DNA from: Methylobacterium sp. DB0501
GTDB lineage: Bacteria > Pseudomonadota > Alphaproteobacteria > Rhizobiales > Beijerinckiaceae
Length of the DNA: 64,000 nt
Direction of reading: 5' to 3'
Assembly (NCBI RefSeq): GCF_011043735.1
Contig: NZ_JAAKGV010000001.1
Span: forward strand, 124,001 to 188,000
Of the stretch, positions 53,981 through 62,418 are shown piece after piece; the stretch's first letter is position 1; each line of letters opens with the position of its first letter. The notes under the pieces were generated by a model, which had not been told where the DNA came from, did no database searches, and saw nothing but the letters and a program-made list of their open reading frames with translations. The translations under genes and the position numbers were made by a program.

Positions 53981-55009
53981 TCAGACGACGGCCGCCCGCT
54001 CCGTCCCCGCTACCGCGGCAGACGATCCCGCCACCGGGATGGACGACCCCGGCACGAACGCGTCGAACGCCGCCCAGAACTGCTCGCGGACGGCCTCGCG
54101 CTCCATCAGGATCTCGTGGCGGGCGCCGCGCAGGGTGATCGTGTGGCCGGCGGCGAGCCGGGCCGCGAAGCGTTCCACCGCCGGGGTGCTGCAGACCGGA
54201 TCGTCCCCGGCGGCCACCACCAGCACCGGCACGCGGATGCCGAGCGGGTAGCGCGGATCCTCGAAGCCGCGCATCGCCCGGAAGGCGGCGGCGAGCCAGC
54301 CAATCGTCGGGTCGCCGATGGCGCCCGCGCCCACCGCCAGCGCCGCGGCAGCGTTGCGGGCGTAGCGGACCGGATCGGCGGTGAGGCGGTTGTTCGGAAA
54401 CGGCTTGGTGGCGATCGAGACCGCCGAGCCGCCCGGCACGTAGCGGCGACCGAGGCCCAGGGCCCGCAAGACCGCCGCGAGGCGCATCGCCGCCTTCGGC
54501 CGGCGAATCATGCAGATCGCCACCATCGGGGCGAGCACGACGAGGCGGCTGAACGGCAGCCAGCCCTCCCGGGCAGCGGTGAGGCAGATCGCGCCGCCCA
54601 TCGAGTGGGCGAGGCCGAAGAACGGCCGCGGCAGACGCCCCTCCATCACCTGCGCCTCCACCGCCGCGAGGTCGAGGCGGTACTCCGCGAAATCGTCGAC
54701 ATGGCCCTTGTGCGGATCCTCGACGGTGCGGTCGGAGCCGCCCTGGCCGCGCCAGTCGAAGGCGACGACGTGAAAGCCGCGGCCGCGCAGCTCGGTCACG
54801 GTCTCGAAGTACTTCTCGATGAACTCCGCCCGGCCCTGCACCAGGCAGACCGTCCCCTGGACCGCCCGCGCCGTCGGCGCCCAGGTGGCGACGCGCAGCG
54901 ACAGGCCGTCGGCGGTGCGCACCGTCTGGAGGACGGCCCCCGGCGGGATCGAGTTGTCGGGCGTGGCGAGCAGCGGAACGGTCACGGCAGGCTCCCCGAA
55001 GTCAGGCAT
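53981..55009 (-). CDS. Alpha/beta hydrolase, monoacylglycerol lipase/lysophospholipase-like
   Basis: The product is 342 residues. The start at 55009 has GAGG about 9 bp upstream and is preferred to ATG 55018. The oxyanion region FDWRGQGGSDR and nucleophile elbow AHSMGGA (Ser about residue 140) match the Hydrolase_4 family. The catalytic Asp (GDDPVCS) and His (GARHEILME) follow. There is no signal peptide. It probably hydrolyses acylglycerol or lysophospholipid; the true substrate is unknown. Confidence 0.9.
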   Translation of the reverse strand: MPDFGEPAVTVPLLATPDNSIPPGAVLQTVRTADGLSLRVATWAPTARAVQGTVCLVQGRAEFIEKYFETVTELRGRGFHVVAFDWRGQGGSDRTVEDPHKGHVDDFAEYRLDLAAVEAQVMEGRLPRPFFGLAHSMGGAICLTAAREGWLPFSRLVVLAPMVAICMIRRPKAAMRLAAVLRALGLGRRYVPGGSAVSIATKPFPNNRLTADPVRYARNAAAALAVGAGAIGDPTIGWLAAAFRAMRGFEDPRYPLGIRVPVLVVAAGDDPVCSTPAVERFAARLAAGHTITLRGARHEILMEREAVREQFWAAFDAFVPGSSIPVAGSSAAVAGTERAAVV

Positions 55010-55118
55010 CCGCCGCATCCTCGCACGGCACTCCTAACAAGTGGGGCGGGATCCGCGCGCGTCGCGCCCTCCCGGCGGCTCCCTCGAAAAAAATTCGCGC
55101 GACCCCGGTTGCGGCGGT

Positions 55119-55147
55119 CTTGATCAGTCGAGAGCCCACGCCAATAT
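55119..55147 (+). promoter_or_regulatory. Candidate sigma-32 (RpoH) promoter for hsp20
   Basis: CTTG (55119-55122) and CCAATAT (55141-55147) with an 18-bp spacer resemble the alphaproteobacterial RpoH consensus (CTTG about 17 bp from CYTATNT). It leaves a leader of roughly 90 nt before the hsp20 start. Confidence 0.55.
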
Positions 55148-55152
55148 GCAGG

Positions 55153-55244
55153 AGGCGCCGGCCGATACGGCGGCGCGCAAGACCGGGACCGGCCCGAGCG
55201 GCGGTCCTTCAAGATTACATATTGCTTCGGACGGAGAATATGTC
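55153..55244 (+). promoter_or_regulatory. Candidate ROSE-like RNA thermometer in the hsp20 leader
   Basis: The leader can form several hairpins. The last one places ATTGCTTC (55221-55228) opposite the ribosome binding region GGAGAAT, with a bulged G in the UUGCU-type strand, as in ROSE elements of rhizobial small heat-shock genes. Heating would free the ribosome binding site. I could not compute the fold. Confidence 0.55.
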
Positions 55245-55709
55245 ATGCGTCAGTTCGATCTCGCTCCCCTGTACCGTTCGACCGTCGGCTTCGACCGCCT
55301 GTTTTCCGCTCTCGACCAGTTCGTGACCTCGGATGCGGCGCCGACCTACCCGCCCTACAACATCGAGCGCACGGCCGAGAACGCCTACCGCATCACCCTC
55401 GCGGTGGCGGGCTTCACGGATCAGGATCTGTCGATCGAGACCCGCGAGAACGCGCTCACCGTGAAGGGCGAGCGCAAGGCCGAGGCCAAGCAGGCCGAGT
55501 TCCTGCACCAGGGCATCGCGGCCCGCGGCTTCGAGCGGCGCTTCCAGCTCGCCGACCACGTCCAGGTGACCGGTGCGGTGCTGGAGAACGGCCTGCTCCA
55601 CGTCGACCTCGTCCGCGAGATCCCGGAGGCCAAGAAGCCCCGCCAGATCCAGATCGCCTCGGGCTCCCGTCCGCAGTCGATCGAGGGCAGCGTCCAGAAG
55701 GCCGCGTAA
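55245..55709 (+). CDS. Small heat-shock protein, Hsp20/IbpA type
   Basis: The product is 154 residues. The N-terminus MRQFDLAPLYRSTVGFDRLF is class A IbpA-like. An alpha-crystallin domain follows (about residues 38-130) with YPPYNIERTAENAYRITLAV and the C-terminal VLENGLLHVDLVREIPEAKKP carrying the I-x-I-like tail. These oligomeric holdases bind unfolding proteins during heat stress. It is preceded by a candidate RpoH promoter and RNA thermometer, and followed by a strong terminator. Confidence 0.95.
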   Translation: MRQFDLAPLYRSTVGFDRLFSALDQFVTSDAAPTYPPYNIERTAENAYRITLAVAGFTDQDLSIETRENALTVKGERKAEAKQAEFLHQGIAARGFERRFQLADHVQVTGAVLENGLLHVDLVREIPEAKKPRQIQIASGSRPQSIEGSVQKAA

Positions 55710-55772
55710 GGGGCGACCTGGACGGGCGTCGACTTGGATATCCCAGTCGATTTGCACATCCCATGAATGGGG

Positions 55773-55804
55773 AAGCGCCCCGGCCTCGCGGCCGGGGCGC
55801 TTTT
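55773..55804 (+). terminator. Rho-independent terminator after hsp20
   Basis: AAGCGCCCCGGCC (55773-55785) pairs exactly with GGCCGGGGCGCTT (55790-55802) around TCGC, followed by TTC/TTTT. Confidence 0.9.
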
Positions 55805-55809
55805 CGTCC

Positions 55810-56127
55810 TCAAGGCAGCAGGTGGGTGCCGTGGGTGAGCGCGGCGCCGGCCCGCAGGGCCACCGCCACGAACACGGTCTCGGCCAGTTCCTGCTCGGTG
55901 GCGCCCGCCTTCTTCGCCGCCTCGCGGTGCACCTCGAGGCAGTACGGGCATTGCGTGGTCAGGGCGACCGCGAGCGCCATCAGTTCCTTGTACTTGCGCG
56001 GGATCGCACCGTCGGCGAGCGCCGCCTTGTCGAGGGCCTCGAACGCCCCCATCGCCTCGGGGGCGAGAGTCTTCAGGGCGGGCAGCTTCTTCAGGTTGGC
56101 AGCGTCGTAGAGCGCGTGATCGGACAT
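55810..56127 (-). CDS. Carboxymuconolactone decarboxylase / AhpD-like protein
   Basis: The product is 105 residues; ATG 56127 follows GGAGGA. The all-helical AhpD-like fold is indicated by the motif TTQCPYCLEVHREAAKKAGA, with both Cys of the CxxC and the conserved His. Small members of this family act as peroxidases/disulfide reductants or remain uncharacterised. It is convergent with hsp20. Function in antioxidant defence is plausible but inferred. Confidence 0.9.
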   Translation of the reverse strand: MSDHALYDAANLKKLPALKTLAPEAMGAFEALDKAALADGAIPRKYKELMALAVALTTQCPYCLEVHREAAKKAGATEQELAETVFVAVALRAGAALTHGTHLLP

Positions 56128-56430
56128 GGCGTGGTCCTCCCGGTGGGTCCGGCCTGTGGCCGGCCGCCCGTCGATCGGGGCGGCTTCGGCCTCCCACGGT
56201 TAGACCATCTCGGGCGGTCGCCCAATCGGATTGAGAGCATGGCTCCGATGACGGCGGGAGGTGCCGTACGGGACCAGGGCCTGCGGCCGTCGCGACGGGT
56301 TCCGACCGAAGCCCCGTTTCCCGGACGCGCCCGGTCAACGCGGCACCCGCGCCGAGACCTCCCCCACCCCGTCCCGAGTCTCGCGGCGCGGCCCCAGGCC
56401 GACCGGGAGGGTGTCGTATCCGCCGGCGGG
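56128..56430. other. Intergenic region without a supported gene
   Basis: About 300 bp upstream of the AhpD-like gene and downstream of the HTH protein gene. Reading frames present have no ribosome binding site or family resemblance. It should contain the promoter of the AhpD-like gene. Confidence 0.4.
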
Positions 56431-56901
56431 CTACAGGTCCCCGAAGGCGAGCTGGGCCGTGGCCGGGCGCTTCTGCGGCTTGCCGGCCTTGTCCTTCGCC
56501 GCGCCGCCCTTCGCCCCGCTCCTGGGCGCGCCCTTGGCCGCCGCCTTGCGCGGCCGCTTCGGCTCGGCGCCCTGGATGCGCGCCTTGCCCTTGTCGCGGG
56601 CCACCGCCTCCGGGGCGGTCTGGTCGCCCGAGAGCCACTTGCCACGCTTGATGACCTCGTTCACCCGGCCCTGGTTGACGCCGAGCTTGAACGCGATCTC
56701 CTGCTGGGTCATCTCCGTCGAGCCGTGCAGCTCGAGGATCTGGCGGGCCAGTTCCGGGGTCATCTTCTTGCCGACGATTCGGCGGCCGGGCTTGACCACC
56801 CGGTTGGCGCGGTCGCGCTCGCGCAGCCGCTCGAGGATCGCGAGGGCCATCAGCATGCCGTTCTCGCGCAGGGCTTCCTCGAATTCCTTCAGCGTCGCCA
56901 T
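56431..56901 (-). CDS. Basic protein with helix-turn-helix and Lys/Ala-rich tail
   Basis: The product is 156 residues. Residues about 1-95 contain an HTH-like segment, MTQQEIAFKLGVNQGRVNEVIKRGKW, with the look of a DNA-recognition module. The C-terminal 55 residues are rich in Lys, Ala, Pro and Arg, like histone H1-type tails. It may be a nucleoid or regulatory DNA-binding protein. I do not recognise a named family. Ribosome binding site and codon use support the gene. Confidence 0.7.
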   Translation of the reverse strand: MATLKEFEEALRENGMLMALAILERLRERDRANRVVKPGRRIVGKKMTPELARQILELHGSTEMTQQEIAFKLGVNQGRVNEVIKRGKWLSGDQTAPEAVARDKGKARIQGAEPKRPRKAAAKGAPRSGAKGGAAKDKAGKPQKRPATAQLAFGDL

Positions 56902-57172
56902 GAGGACCGAACTCCGCTGTCACGCTCCGGCAAGGAAACGGCGCCGGCCGGGGCAGGTTGCCCCCATGCACAGGTCATCCACGGTTTGTGCGCGTCCTGT
57001 TCCGGGTTGGCAACCGCCCGCCGGACTCGATCCACTGCTGTCCGCCGCACCGCCCTCCCGGGCGAACCCGCCGATTGGACAGGACCGGCGGCTTCGCGCA
57101 TGAGTCCGCCCGGATGAAGCGGCCCGGATGCGTCTGCCCGAAGACGAGCCTGGCCGGGCACGGGAGGGTCGC

Positions 57173-57472
57173 ATGGTTCTGGAGATCGCGCAGATCGAGG
57201 TGAAGGCCGGGCACGAGGCGGCGTTCGAGGCCGGGGTCGCCCAGGCCGCGGAGCTGTTTCGCCGCGCCAAGGGGTGCCGCAGCATGGAACTCCAGCGCTC
57301 GGTCGAGATCCCGACCCGCTACCGGCTGATGGTGCGGTGGGAGACCCTGGAGAACCACACCGTCGACTTCCGCGAATCGGCGGATTTCCAGGCCTGGCGC
57401 GGCCTGGTCTCGGAGCATTTCGCCGCCCCGCCGCAGGTCGAGCACACGGTTCTGGCGGTGCAGGGCTTCTGA
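57173..57472 (+). CDS. Antibiotic biosynthesis monooxygenase (ABM) domain protein
   Basis: The product is 99 residues. ATG 57173 follows GGGAGGG; an upstream in-frame start is poorer. The sequence MVLEIAQIEVKAGHEAAFE, with a dimeric ferredoxin-like fold ending in FAAPPQVEHTVLAV, matches ABM/YgiN-like proteins, which act on quinones or haem-like compounds or remain uncharacterised. No partner gene is adjacent. Confidence 0.85.
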   Translation: MVLEIAQIEVKAGHEAAFEAGVAQAAELFRRAKGCRSMELQRSVEIPTRYRLMVRWETLENHTVDFRESADFQAWRGLVSEHFAAPPQVEHTVLAVQGF

Positions 57473-57494
57473 ACCGGGCAAGCCTCCGGCCGTT
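57470..57494 (+). promoter_or_regulatory. Candidate sigma-EcfG type promoter (one mismatch) for the 59-residue gene
   Basis: TGAAC (57470-57474), a 16-bp spacer and CGTT (57491-57494), 29 bp before ATG 57524. The first base of the -35 differs from GGAAC. Confidence 0.45.
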
Positions 57495-57523
57495 CCCCCC
57501 GGGAATGACGGCCGGAGACAGCC

Positions 57524-57703
57524 ATGGACGACGCCCGCAATCCGGACCCGACGCCCGGCGAGGAGCTGGCCGATGACAGCCTCGGGGCGAGCCGCCGCCC
57601 CGCGGGCGCTGGCGAGGCGAAGCCCGCCGCCGGCACGCCGCAGGGCGGCCGGCCCGCCGACGAGCAGGTGGCGCGAGAGGCTCCGCCTCAACAGGAGCCG
57701 TGA
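57524..57703 (+). CDS. Small hypothetical protein
   Basis: The product is 59 residues, acidic and Pro/Ala/Gly-rich, with no membrane segment; it is likely disordered. ATG 57524 is preceded by GGAGACAGCC. It is too short for routine detection and no family is recognised. A near-consensus EcfG promoter 30 bp upstream suggests a small stress protein similar in character to the 72-residue gene at 19140. Existence is supported by frame, ribosome binding site and promoter but not by homology. Confidence 0.5.
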   Translation: MDDARNPDPTPGEELADDSLGASRRPAGAGEAKPAAGTPQGGRPADEQVAREAPPQQEP

Positions 57704-57763
57704 CATGGAGCGTCCGGTTCGCTACTCGCGAGTCTGACGTTCCTCGATCCCACGGCACCCGTC

Positions 57764-58711
57764 ATGGCGCGACCTCTGGCCCGACGTCCCCTGCGCATCG
57801 GCACCCGCGGCAGCCCGATGGCGCTCGCCCAGACCGGGATGGTGCGCGACCGCATCGCGGCGGCCCATCCCGACCTCGCCGAGCCCGGCGCGATGGAACT
57901 GGTCGTCGTCACCACGGTGGCCGACAAGGTGCTCGACCGGCCGCTCTCCGAGATCGGCGGCAAGGGCCTGTTCACCAAGGAGCTGGAGCAGGCGCTCCTC
58001 GCCGATCAGGTCGACATCGCCGTCCACTCGATGAAGGACGTCGAGACCTGGCTGCCGGACGGCCTCGTCATCGCCTGCATCCTGGAGCGCGACGACCCGC
58101 GCGATGCCTTCCTGTCGCCGCGGGCGACGAGCCTCGCCACCCTGGCGCCGGGCAGCCGGGTCGGCACCTCGTCCCTGCGCCGCGGCGCCCAGGTGCTGAT
58201 GCGTCGGCCCGACCTGCGGATCGTGCCGTTGCGCGGCAACGCCAACACCCGGATGAAGCGCCTCGAGGAGGGCGCCTGCGACGCCACCCTGCTCGCCATC
58301 GCGGGGCTGGAGCGCCTCGGCCTCGCCGACCGCGCCCAGGAGATCCTGCCGGTGAGCGAGATGCTGCCGGCGGTGGCGCAAGGGGCGCTGGGCATCGAGT
58401 GCCGGGCCGGCGATGCCGAGGTGATCGAACGCCTCCAGGCCGTCGCCTGCCCGACGACCACGATCGCGGTCGGCGCCGAGCGGGCGCTGCTCGCGGAGCT
58501 CGACGGCTCCTGCCGCACCCCGATCGCGGCCCTGGCCCAGATCGACGGCGACGGCCTCACCCTCGACGGCATCCTGTTCCTGCCCGACGGCAGCGCCCAC
58601 TGGGCCACTCACCGCACCGGCCGGGCCGCCGACGCCCTGGCGATCGGCCGCGACGCGGGGGCCGAGCTGAAGGCGAAGGCGGGCGAGACCTACCGGGCGA
58701 AGCTGCAATAG
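57764..58711 (+). CDS. hemC: Hydroxymethylbilane synthase HemC
   Basis: The product is 315 residues. The active-site segment has GTRGSPMALAQT at the start, the HSMKDVETWLPD run and the dipyrromethane-cofactor Cys250 in DGSCRTPI. HemC polymerises four porphobilinogens into hydroxymethylbilane for haem, vitamin B12 and bacteriochlorophyll. No other hem genes are adjacent. Confidence 0.97.
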   Translation: MARPLARRPLRIGTRGSPMALAQTGMVRDRIAAAHPDLAEPGAMELVVVTTVADKVLDRPLSEIGGKGLFTKELEQALLADQVDIAVHSMKDVETWLPDGLVIACILERDDPRDAFLSPRATSLATLAPGSRVGTSSLRRGAQVLMRRPDLRIVPLRGNANTRMKRLEEGACDATLLAIAGLERLGLADRAQEILPVSEMLPAVAQGALGIECRAGDAEVIERLQAVACPTTTIAVGAERALLAELDGSCRTPIAALAQIDGDGLTLDGILFLPDGSAHWATHRTGRAADALAIGRDAGAELKAKAGETYRAKLQ

Positions 58712-58727
58712 CCGGAGGTCGACCGCC

Positions 58728-59879
58728 TCACGAGGCGAGCGCCCTCGAACCCGACGGCATCGCAGCCGCGGCGCGGGAAGGAACGGGCGCGCCGGCATCC
58801 GCGGCGACCCCGCCGCCGCGCCGCTTCACCGCGTAGGAGGCCTCGTCCGCCCTCCGGATCAGGTCGTCGAGATCCACCGAGCACGACGGCGCCCAGGCAT
58901 AGCCGAGGCTCAGGCCGACGGTGACGGCCTCCCCCGCCAGGTCGTAGGGCGCCCCGAGGGCGCGGACGATGCGCCGCGCGAGATCCTCCGCCTCACGGAC
59001 GTGCCGCACCGACGGCTGGAGCACCACGAACTCGTCCCCGCCGACCCGCGCCGCCACCGCCGGCGCGGCGACCAGCAGGCGCAGCCGCGCGCCGAGTTCC
59101 TGCAGCAGGGCATCGCCGGCCGCGTGGCCGTAGCGGTCGTTGACGAGCTTGAACCCGTCGAGATCGAAGCAGTGGACCGCGACGGCGTCGTCCGCCGCCC
59201 CGGGCAGGCCCCGGAACGCCCGACGCAGGCCGAGGCGGTTGGCGAGCCCGGTCAAGGCGTCGCTGCGGGCGAGCGCAGCCATATCGAGGCGCAACGTGAT
59301 CTGCCGGACCGCATTGCGGTAGGAGAGCAGGACGCCGTTGAGGGCCCCGACGAGGAAGAGCGCGAAGGTCGCCGCCAGGATGTACTGCGGCCTGCCCCCG
59401 AACCAGGCGGCCGACCCGATCGCCGGCAGGGCGGCGAGCAGCAGGGCGCCGGCCGCCAAGCGGGGCCGGATCGACAGATGGGTGACGACGCCCGAGCAGT
59501 AGCCGAACAGCAGGCCGGTCGCCAGCATCTGCATCTCCATGTCGGGCTGCGCGAAGATCCGGCCGTCGAGCGCGCCGACCGAGGCCGCCATCATCACGGT
59601 CGTCAGGATGTGGCCGCGCTCCCAGCGGCGGGCCTCGTCCCGCGCGACCGGTCCCCGGGCGAGCCGACGCAGATGCCGGACGACGAGGCCGAGCTTGGCC
59701 GCGGAGGCCAGCCCGCCGGTCAGCGCCGCCGCGAGCAGCACCGCGTCGCCGAGGGCGTGAGCCACGAACAGGCCCACACCCAGCAGGGTGACGCCCATGA
59801 TGCCGTTGGGGACGGCAACGCGGGCGAGTTCGGCAACGAGTGCGACGTGGACGTCGTCCGCTTCATTCCGTGAGGGCAT
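58728..59879 (-). CDS. Membrane-bound diguanylate cyclase (GGDEF)
   Basis: The product is 383 residues from ATG 59879; an upstream in-frame ATG at 59942 adds 21 residues without better support. About six membrane helices occupy residues 15-200 (a MASE-like sensor region), then a GGDEF domain with the intact motif GGDEF at residues 280-284. No RxxD inhibitory site lies just before it, so product inhibition is probably absent. No EAL domain is present. It is convergent with hemC. Confidence 0.92.
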   Translation of the reverse strand: MPSRNEADDVHVALVAELARVAVPNGIMGVTLLGVGLFVAHALGDAVLLAAALTGGLASAAKLGLVVRHLRRLARGPVARDEARRWERGHILTTVMMAASVGALDGRIFAQPDMEMQMLATGLLFGYCSGVVTHLSIRPRLAAGALLLAALPAIGSAAWFGGRPQYILAATFALFLVGALNGVLLSYRNAVRQITLRLDMAALARSDALTGLANRLGLRRAFRGLPGAADDAVAVHCFDLDGFKLVNDRYGHAAGDALLQELGARLRLLVAAPAVAARVGGDEFVVLQPSVRHVREAEDLARRIVRALGAPYDLAGEAVTVGLSLGYAWAPSCSVDLDDLIRRADEASYAVKRRGGGVAADAGAPVPSRAAAAMPSGSRALAS

Positions 59880-60037
59880 CCGCCATGATTCCGATCCCGG
59901 CTCTCGACAAGACTGAAACACGAAATTGATGACGAATCTCACAATCCTGCTGCACGTGTTCCGGATCGTCCCCGCCCGGCCGTTCGTCCTTCCGTCCAGC
60001 GATCCCGGACACTACGACATCTGACGATACAGATACT

Positions 60038-61330
60038 CTACACCAGCACCGGTAAAGCCTGCTGCGTCCCGACGCCGAAGACCCGCTTGTAGCGCTCCAC
60101 CTCTTCCTCGGGCCCGAGCGCCTTGGTCGGGTTGTCGGAGAGCTTCACGGTCGGGTGGCCGTTGGCGGAGATCACCTTGCAGACGATCGAGATCGGGTCG
60201 AGGCGACCGTCCGGCGCCAGGCCGCGGAAATCGTTGGTGAGCAGCGTGCCCCAGCCGTAGCCGATGCGCAGGCGGCCGTGGAAGTGGCGGTGGATCCGCT
60301 CGATCACCTCGACGTCGAGCCCGTCGGAGAAGATCGCCAGCTTCTCGCGCGGATTGCGGCCGTGCTTGGTCCACCACCGGATGGCCTCTTCGCCGCCCTC
60401 GATCGGGTCCTTCGAATCGATACGGATGCCGGTCCAGTCGGCCATCCAGGCCGGGCCGCGCTCGAGGAAGCCGGTGGTGCCGTAGGTGTCGGGCAGGATC
60501 ACCAGCAGGTTACCGGCATAGTCCCGCTGCCAGTCGGCGAGCACGAGGTAGGGCGCGCGGGCGAGGTCCTCCTCGTTCTCGGCCAGAGCCGAGTAGACCA
60601 TCGGCAGTTCGTGCGCGTTGGTGCCCACCGCCTCGATGTCGTGGCGCAGCGCGATCAGGCAGTTCGAGGTGCCGAGGAAGCCCGGCCCCAACCCCTCGAT
60701 CATCGCCTCGACGCACCAGTCCTGCCACAGGAAGCCGTGGCGGCGGCGGGTGCCGAAATCGGCGATGGAGAGGCCCGGCAGGGTCTTCAGCCGCTCGATC
60801 TTCTCCCAGATCCGGGTCATCGCCCGGGCATAGAGCACCTGGAGCTCGAACTTGCCCATGCCCTTGAGCACCCCGCGCGAGCGCAGCTCGTTGAGGATGG
60901 CCAGCGCCGGCACCTCCCACATCGTGGTCTCGATCCAGGGACCGTGGAAGGTGAGCACGTATTGCCCGTCCTGCTTCTCCAGCAGGTAGTCGGGGAAGCG
61001 GAAATTCTCGAGCCAGTCCATGAAATCCGGCGAGAACATCTGGCGCCGGCCGTAGAAGGTGTTGCCGCGCAGCCAGGTCGATTCGCCCCGCGTCAGCCGC
61101 AGCGACCGGCAATGGTCGAGCTGCTCGCGCAGCTCGCCGGGATCGATCAGGTCGGCGAGCCTGACCCGGCTGGTGCGGTTCTGGATCCCGAAGGTGACCG
61201 AGACGTTCCGGTGACGCCGGAAGATCGTCTGGGCCATCAGGAGCTTGTAGAAATCCGTGTCGAGCACGGAGCGGATGATCGGGTCGATCTTCCAGGTGTG
61301 GTTGTAGACCCTGGTCGCGAGATCGAGCAT
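60038..61330 (-). CDS. pncB: Nicotinate phosphoribosyltransferase PncB
   Basis: The product is 430 residues. The N-terminal [14 protein letters not shown] and later motifs [16 protein letters not shown] and [14 protein letters not shown] are diagnostic. PncB converts nicotinate and PRPP to nicotinate mononucleotide in NAD salvage. The start [11 protein letters not shown] at 61330 agrees with the family length. The gene stands alone. Confidence 0.97.
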   Translation of the reverse strand: MLDLATRVYNHTWKIDPIIRSVLDTDFYKLLMAQTIFRRHRNVSVTFGIQNRTSRVRLADLIDPGELREQLDHCRSLRLTRGESTWLRGNTFYGRRQMFSPDFMDWLENFRFPDYLLEKQDGQYVLTFHGPWIETTMWEVPALAILNELRSRGVLKGMGKFELQVLYARAMTRIWEKIERLKTLPGLSIADFGTRRRHGFLWQDWCVEAMIEGLGPGFLGTSNCLIALRHDIEAVGTNAHELPMVYSALAENEEDLARAPYLVLADWQRDYAGNLLVILPDTYGTTGFLERGPAWMADWTGIRIDSKDPIEGGEEAIRWWTKHGRNPREKLAIFSDGLDVEVIERIHRHFHGRLRIGYGWGTLLTNDFRGLAPDGRLDPISIVCKVISANGHPTVKLSDNPTKALGPEEEVERYKRVFGVGTQQALPVLV

Positions 61331-61467
61331 CGCCCGTGCCTGCCTGATTCAGGACCGCCTCCTGCGGGCGGCCGGACCGTCGCCCCTCGGGCGGGGCGAC
61401 GGAGGGTGGGAAGCCGGCACGGTTCGGGCCGCCAAGTCAAGCGCAGGCCCGGTCTTGTCCGCAATTC

Positions 61468-61977
61468 TCAGCGGGCGCCGAGGTCGACCGCCTTCTTCTC
61501 GGTCTTCGGCGACTCGCCGGTCACCGCCGCCTTCACGTAGCCGTAGAGGTGCAGCATCGTGGCGTTCGGGCTGTCCCAGTACTCGCCCTTCTCGGGGTGG
61601 ACGCGGATCAGCGCGATCGACGGGTCGTCCTTGCCACCCGGGAACCAGGTCTTCAGGCTCTCGCTCCACTTGGCGTCGATCTGCGCCTTGTCGCGCACGA
61701 TCTCGGCCTTGCCCGACACCGAGACGTAGTTCTGGTTCGACGGGTCGGAATAGGAGAGGTTGACCTGGTTGTCGCGGCCGATCTCGTTGGTGACCGGAGC
61801 GTCGTTCTTCACGAAGAACCAGAGGTCGCCGGCCTCGTCCGCATCCTGGTTCCACATCGGGCGGCTGCGCAGCTGCCCGTCGGAATCGGCCGTGGTCATC
61901 ATCGCGACCTTCACGTCCTTGATCATCGCGAAGAGCTTCTTTGCGCCCTCGTGGTCGCGGTGGCTGCCCTGGTGCAT
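61468..61977 (-). CDS. General stress protein 26-like flavin-fold protein (pyridoxamine 5'-phosphate oxidase family)
   Basis: The product is 169 residues. ATG 61977 follows GAGGGAGACC; a start at 62001 is possible. The split-barrel flavin fold is indicated by TADSDGQLRSRPM, LWFFVKNDAPVTNEI and the following NVSVSGKAEIV-type segment. Proteins of this kind belong to general stress regulons and may bind FMN or FAD. A near-consensus EcfG promoter lies 60-85 bp upstream (GAAAC, 16 bp, CGTT on the minus strand). Confidence 0.88.
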   Translation of the reverse strand: MHQGSHRDHEGAKKLFAMIKDVKVAMMTTADSDGQLRSRPMWNQDADEAGDLWFFVKNDAPVTNEIGRDNQVNLSYSDPSNQNYVSVSGKAEIVRDKAQIDAKWSESLKTWFPGGKDDPSIALIRVHPEKGEYWDSPNATMLHLYGYVKAAVTGESPKTEKKAVDLGAR

Positions 61978-62037
61978 CGTCGTCGGTCTCCCTCGAATCA
62001 TGCCGCGAGCGGGCGAGCCCGCTCGAAGATGCACGTC

Positions 62038-62062
62038 AACGGACGATGCCGGCTTTGGTTTC
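62038..62062 (-). promoter_or_regulatory. Candidate sigma-EcfG type promoter (one mismatch) for the general stress protein gene
   Basis: On the minus strand GAAAC (62062-62058), a 16-bp spacer and CGTT (62041-62038), about 60 bp before ATG 61977. The second base of the -35 differs from consensus. Confidence 0.5.
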
Positions 62063-62196
62063 GGCACCCCGCCGTCGAAACTCGGCCGTGATTTCGGGGG
62101 CGACCGCCTCGCCGGGCGGGGGAATGCCGCCTATCTCTGCGGGACGACCGCCGCCGGGCGGCGGCCGACGAGTCCGACGTCAAGACGGGTCCCGAG

Positions 62197-62406
62197 ATGA
62201 AGATCAGCGCGCGCAACCAGCTCGACGGCAAGGTCGTCGAGGTCAAGAAGGGCGCCACCACCGCCCATGTCCGGGTCGAGCTCGCCGGCGGGCAGGTCGT
62301 CACCGCGGCGATCACCAACGAATCCGCCGACGAGCTGGGCCTGGCCCCCGGCAAGACCGTGAAGGCGGTGATCAAGTCCAGCGACGTGATGATCGCCACG
62401 GATTGA
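62197..62406 (+). CDS. Molybdopterin/molybdate-binding Mop (TOBE) protein
   Basis: The product is 69 residues: one complete TOBE/Mop domain, KISARNQLDGKVVEVKKGAT followed by VTAAITNESADELGL. Such small proteins assemble into hexamers that store molybdate or tungstate. No molybdate transporter genes are adjacent. It precedes the iron/B12-type ABC genes by 12 bp, possibly in the same transcript. Confidence 0.93.
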   Translation: MKISARNQLDGKVVEVKKGATTAHVRVELAGGQVVTAAITNESADELGLAPGKTVKAVIKSSDVMIATD

Positions 62407-62418
62407 TCGTCCAAGATC

